Shown here: positions 19,029 through 20,339 of the stretch, one piece after another | How the letters are laid out: each line of letters opens with the position of its first letter | Position numbering within the stretch: the stretch's first letter is position 1 | Origin: a virus | DNA: 20,339 bases | Reading direction: 5' to 3' (one strand) | IMG/VR virus record: IMGVR_UViG_3300017753_002155 | Coordinates: 1 to 20,339 of that record | Program-made: the position numbers and the translations under genes | The notes under the pieces: generated by a model | What the model saw: the letters and a program-made list of their open reading frames with translations, nothing else | What the model was told of the DNA's origin: nothing | The model's database searches: none

Positions 19029-20117
19029 ATGCCACCACGTAATCATAGTAATTGGACTAAGACACCGAAGGTAGAATATATTAGTAGTGAGTGCTACAAT
19101 AATTATGAGATATTCAAACAAGAACAAGAAGATATATTTGCTAAAGTTTGGATTCCTATGTGTCATATAAGTGAGATGTATGACTTAGGTTCTTTCAGAA
19201 CAACTCAAATTGCAGGTGTCAATGTTTTAGCAGTTAATTCTAATTTTGGTGTAAAGGCATATAAAGATCATAATATTAGAACTCCCAGTGGAGTAATGAG
19301 TAGTTTACCTGATGAAGGAACAGAGCTACATTGTGAAGTAAAACATGGTGGAATGGTTTGGGTAACACTCGATCCTAATCCATCACAGAGTGTAGAAAGC
19401 TGGACAGCCGGCGCTTTCGATTGTATTGCAGATGCAATCGATACAGAAGAGATGGAAGTATTTCACTATCATAAAGCAGTTATAGATACAAACTATAAAC
19501 TGTGGCATGATACAAATAGTGAGTTCTACCACGACTTTATGCATTACTTTAATAGAGTATCAGGATTTAATGATGAATACTTTGCTAGAAAGAATATTCC
19601 TTTTGATAATGGTCACGTCAATGTCAGCAGTTTTACTGTTAACTATGAAGAATACGATGGGTTTGAGGATCGAGGTGAACTCTCATTCCCCAACTTACCA
19701 CCGAACCAGTGGTACATGGTTGACCTCTTCCCAGGATTTAACTTCAACCTACGTGGCAGCGCATATCGTTCTGACGCGGTAACACCGTTAGGACCAAACA
19801 AAGTATTGATCGAGTTCCGTGGTTATGGACTCAGGAAAGATACACCAGAAGAAAGACAGACTAGAATAAAGCATCATAATTCTATTTGGGGACCATTCGG
19901 TCGCAATCTCCATGAAGATTTAATCGGTGTTGCAGGTCAAGGTACGACCATGAGAGAAGGTACCGAAGCAAGAAACATTCTACACGGCCGTCATGAAAAT
20001 TCTACAATTCATGATGAAGTAGGTATGAGACATTATTATGAGGCATGGGGAAATATGTTAGGGGTAAACCCAATGAACCCTCTCACAACACAGGAGCTAA
20101 GTAGAAAAGCTGCATAA
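19029..20117 (+). CDS. Rieske-type oxygenase-like protein with altered cluster site
   Basis: 362 residues aligning in outline with the large subunit of Rieske non-heme iron oxygenases. The N-terminal part FAKVWIPMCHISEMYDLGSF (37-56), VNVLAVNSNFGVKAY and the HGGMVWVTLDPNP strand (106-118) follow the Rieske domain. The C-x-H...C-x2-H cluster motif is altered: the first pair reads K79-D-H81, and the second is C102-x3-H106. The catalytic domain keeps a likely mononuclear iron site, NYKLWHDTNSEFYHDFMH (155-172), with H168 and H172. AAGGAG just after the tmRNA serves ATG 19029, so it is probably transcribed from P6 with the tmRNA. It could have lost electron-transfer ability, bind a different metal centre, or have a non-oxygenase role. 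Substrate unknown. Confidence 0.75.
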   Translation: MPPRNHSNWTKTPKVEYISSECYNNYEIFKQEQEDIFAKVWIPMCHISEMYDLGSFRTTQIAGVNVLAVNSNFGVKAYKDHNIRTPSGVMSSLPDEGTELHCEVKHGGMVWVTLDPNPSQSVESWTAGAFDCIADAIDTEEMEVFHYHKAVIDTNYKLWHDTNSEFYHDFMHYFNRVSGFNDEYFARKNIPFDNGHVNVSSFTVNYEEYDGFEDRGELSFPNLPPNQWYMVDLFPGFNFNLRGSAYRSDAVTPLGPNKVLIEFRGYGLRKDTPEERQTRIKHHNSIWGPFGRNLHEDLIGVAGQGTTMREGTEARNILHGRHENSTIHDEVGMRHYYEAWGNMLGVNPMNPLTTQELSRKAA

Positions 20118-20133
20118 ATTATCGGAGATAATT

Positions 20134-20339
20134 ATGAAAGATTATGGTAAACGTGATGCGTTCGACAAGATAGACAAGTTCGGAGCACAATTGCTTGTCG
20201 CATTCGCATTTACAATCGCTTTGTTAGTAGGACTTAACGTAGCATTTGCGGGGCCAAATGATTATAGTCCGCCACAAGAACAACCAACATGGGCAGAAAA
20301 ACCAGTACAGTGTGCATCGCCTAATGCAGTGATGAAGCG
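20134..20339 (+). CDS. Exported or membrane-anchored small protein (partial, cut by window end)
   Basis: The open frame runs off the window after 68 codons. Residues 1-39 (MKDYGKRDAFDKIDKFGAQ, then a hydrophobic core LLVAFAFTIALLVGLNVAFA) form a signal peptide with an AFA-G cleavage site, followed by a proline-rich stretch (PNDYSPPQEQP) and a cysteine. CGGAGA precedes ATG 20134, 16 bases after the Rieske-like stop. It should be periplasmic or envelope-bound. No family recognised from the visible part. Confidence 0.7.
   Translation, partial: MKDYGKRDAFDKIDKFGAQLLVAFAFTIALLVGLNVAFAGPNDYSPPQEQPTWAEKPVQCASPNAVMK

Noticed and set aside
1-20339. CRISPR arrays, insertion sequences, integrase or attachment sites
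   Set aside because: No regularly spaced repeats, transposase or integrase motifs, or terminal inverted repeats were seen. The only repeats are the promoters and their leaders.

Overview
The window reads as a piece of a T4-superfamily (contractile-tailed, virulent) phage genome that is AT-rich, tightly packed and almost entirely on the + strand. Replication genes are clear T4-type homologues: UvsX recombinase, gp41/DnaB-type helicase, gp42 dCMP hydroxymethylase, and a homologue of T4 DNA alpha-glucosyltransferase. A split, circularly permuted tmRNA of the alphaproteobacterial type near the right end points to an alphaproteobacterial, probably marine, host. The host and habitat are inference.

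Layout. 1-1848: tail of an unseen upstream gene, a MazG-type NTP pyrophosphohydrolase, a primase-polymerase-like protein and a small PD-(D/E)xK nuclease-like protein. 1884-5334: DUF1599-type protein, cupin, eukaryotic-type phosphomannomutase, small HxGH nucleotidyltransferase, dCMP hydroxymethylase, dCMP deaminase, a small helical protein and a UDG-fold protein. 5364-9557: alpha-glucosyltransferase-like DNA glycosyltransferase, UDP-glucuronate 4-epimerase-like SDR, short UDP-glucose dehydrogenase-like protein and a C5-cytosine methyltransferase. 9587-15313: UvsX, small ORF, gp41 helicase, two small ORFs, ThyX, a periplasmic BMP-family nucleoside-binding-type protein and a 2OG-Fe(II) oxygenase. 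15412-17030: small ORF, second PD-(D/E)xK-like protein, exported SleB-type cell-wall hydrolase, DUF3310 protein. 16945-17651: two membrane-protein genes on the - strand behind a T4-late-type TATAAATA box. 17799-20339: class II aaRS-like (AsnRS/AspRS-related) catalytic core, an odd tRNA with GUU anticodon on a Leu-type body, the split tmRNA, a Rieske-oxygenase-like protein with a damaged cluster site, and the start of an exported small protein.

How it fits together. dCMP hydroxymethylase plus a T4 AGT-like enzyme strongly suggests 5-hydroxymethylcytosine DNA that is then glycosylated. The same block carries enzymes for UDP-glucose to UDP-glucuronate to UDP-galacturonate, and an upstream trio that could supply an NDP-hexose. 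The sugar on the DNA may therefore be something other than glucose (inference). MazG-like, DUF1599, dCMP deaminase and ThyX would remodel the dNTP pool. The right-hand module (aaRS-like core, chimeric tRNA-Asn, tmRNA) looks like a translation-support cassette.

Regulation. Six near-identical promoters (-35 TGTACA or TTTACA-like, exactly 17 bp, -10 TATAAT preceded by ACTRTGG or a close variant) head the transcription units at 33, 1833, 5307, 9530, 15348 and 18746. In three of them the stop codon of the upstream gene lies inside the TATAAT box. Two exact TATAAATA late-type boxes occur, one for the - strand island and one just upstream of the tmRNA. No stretch longer than 300 bases lacks a gene or RNA.
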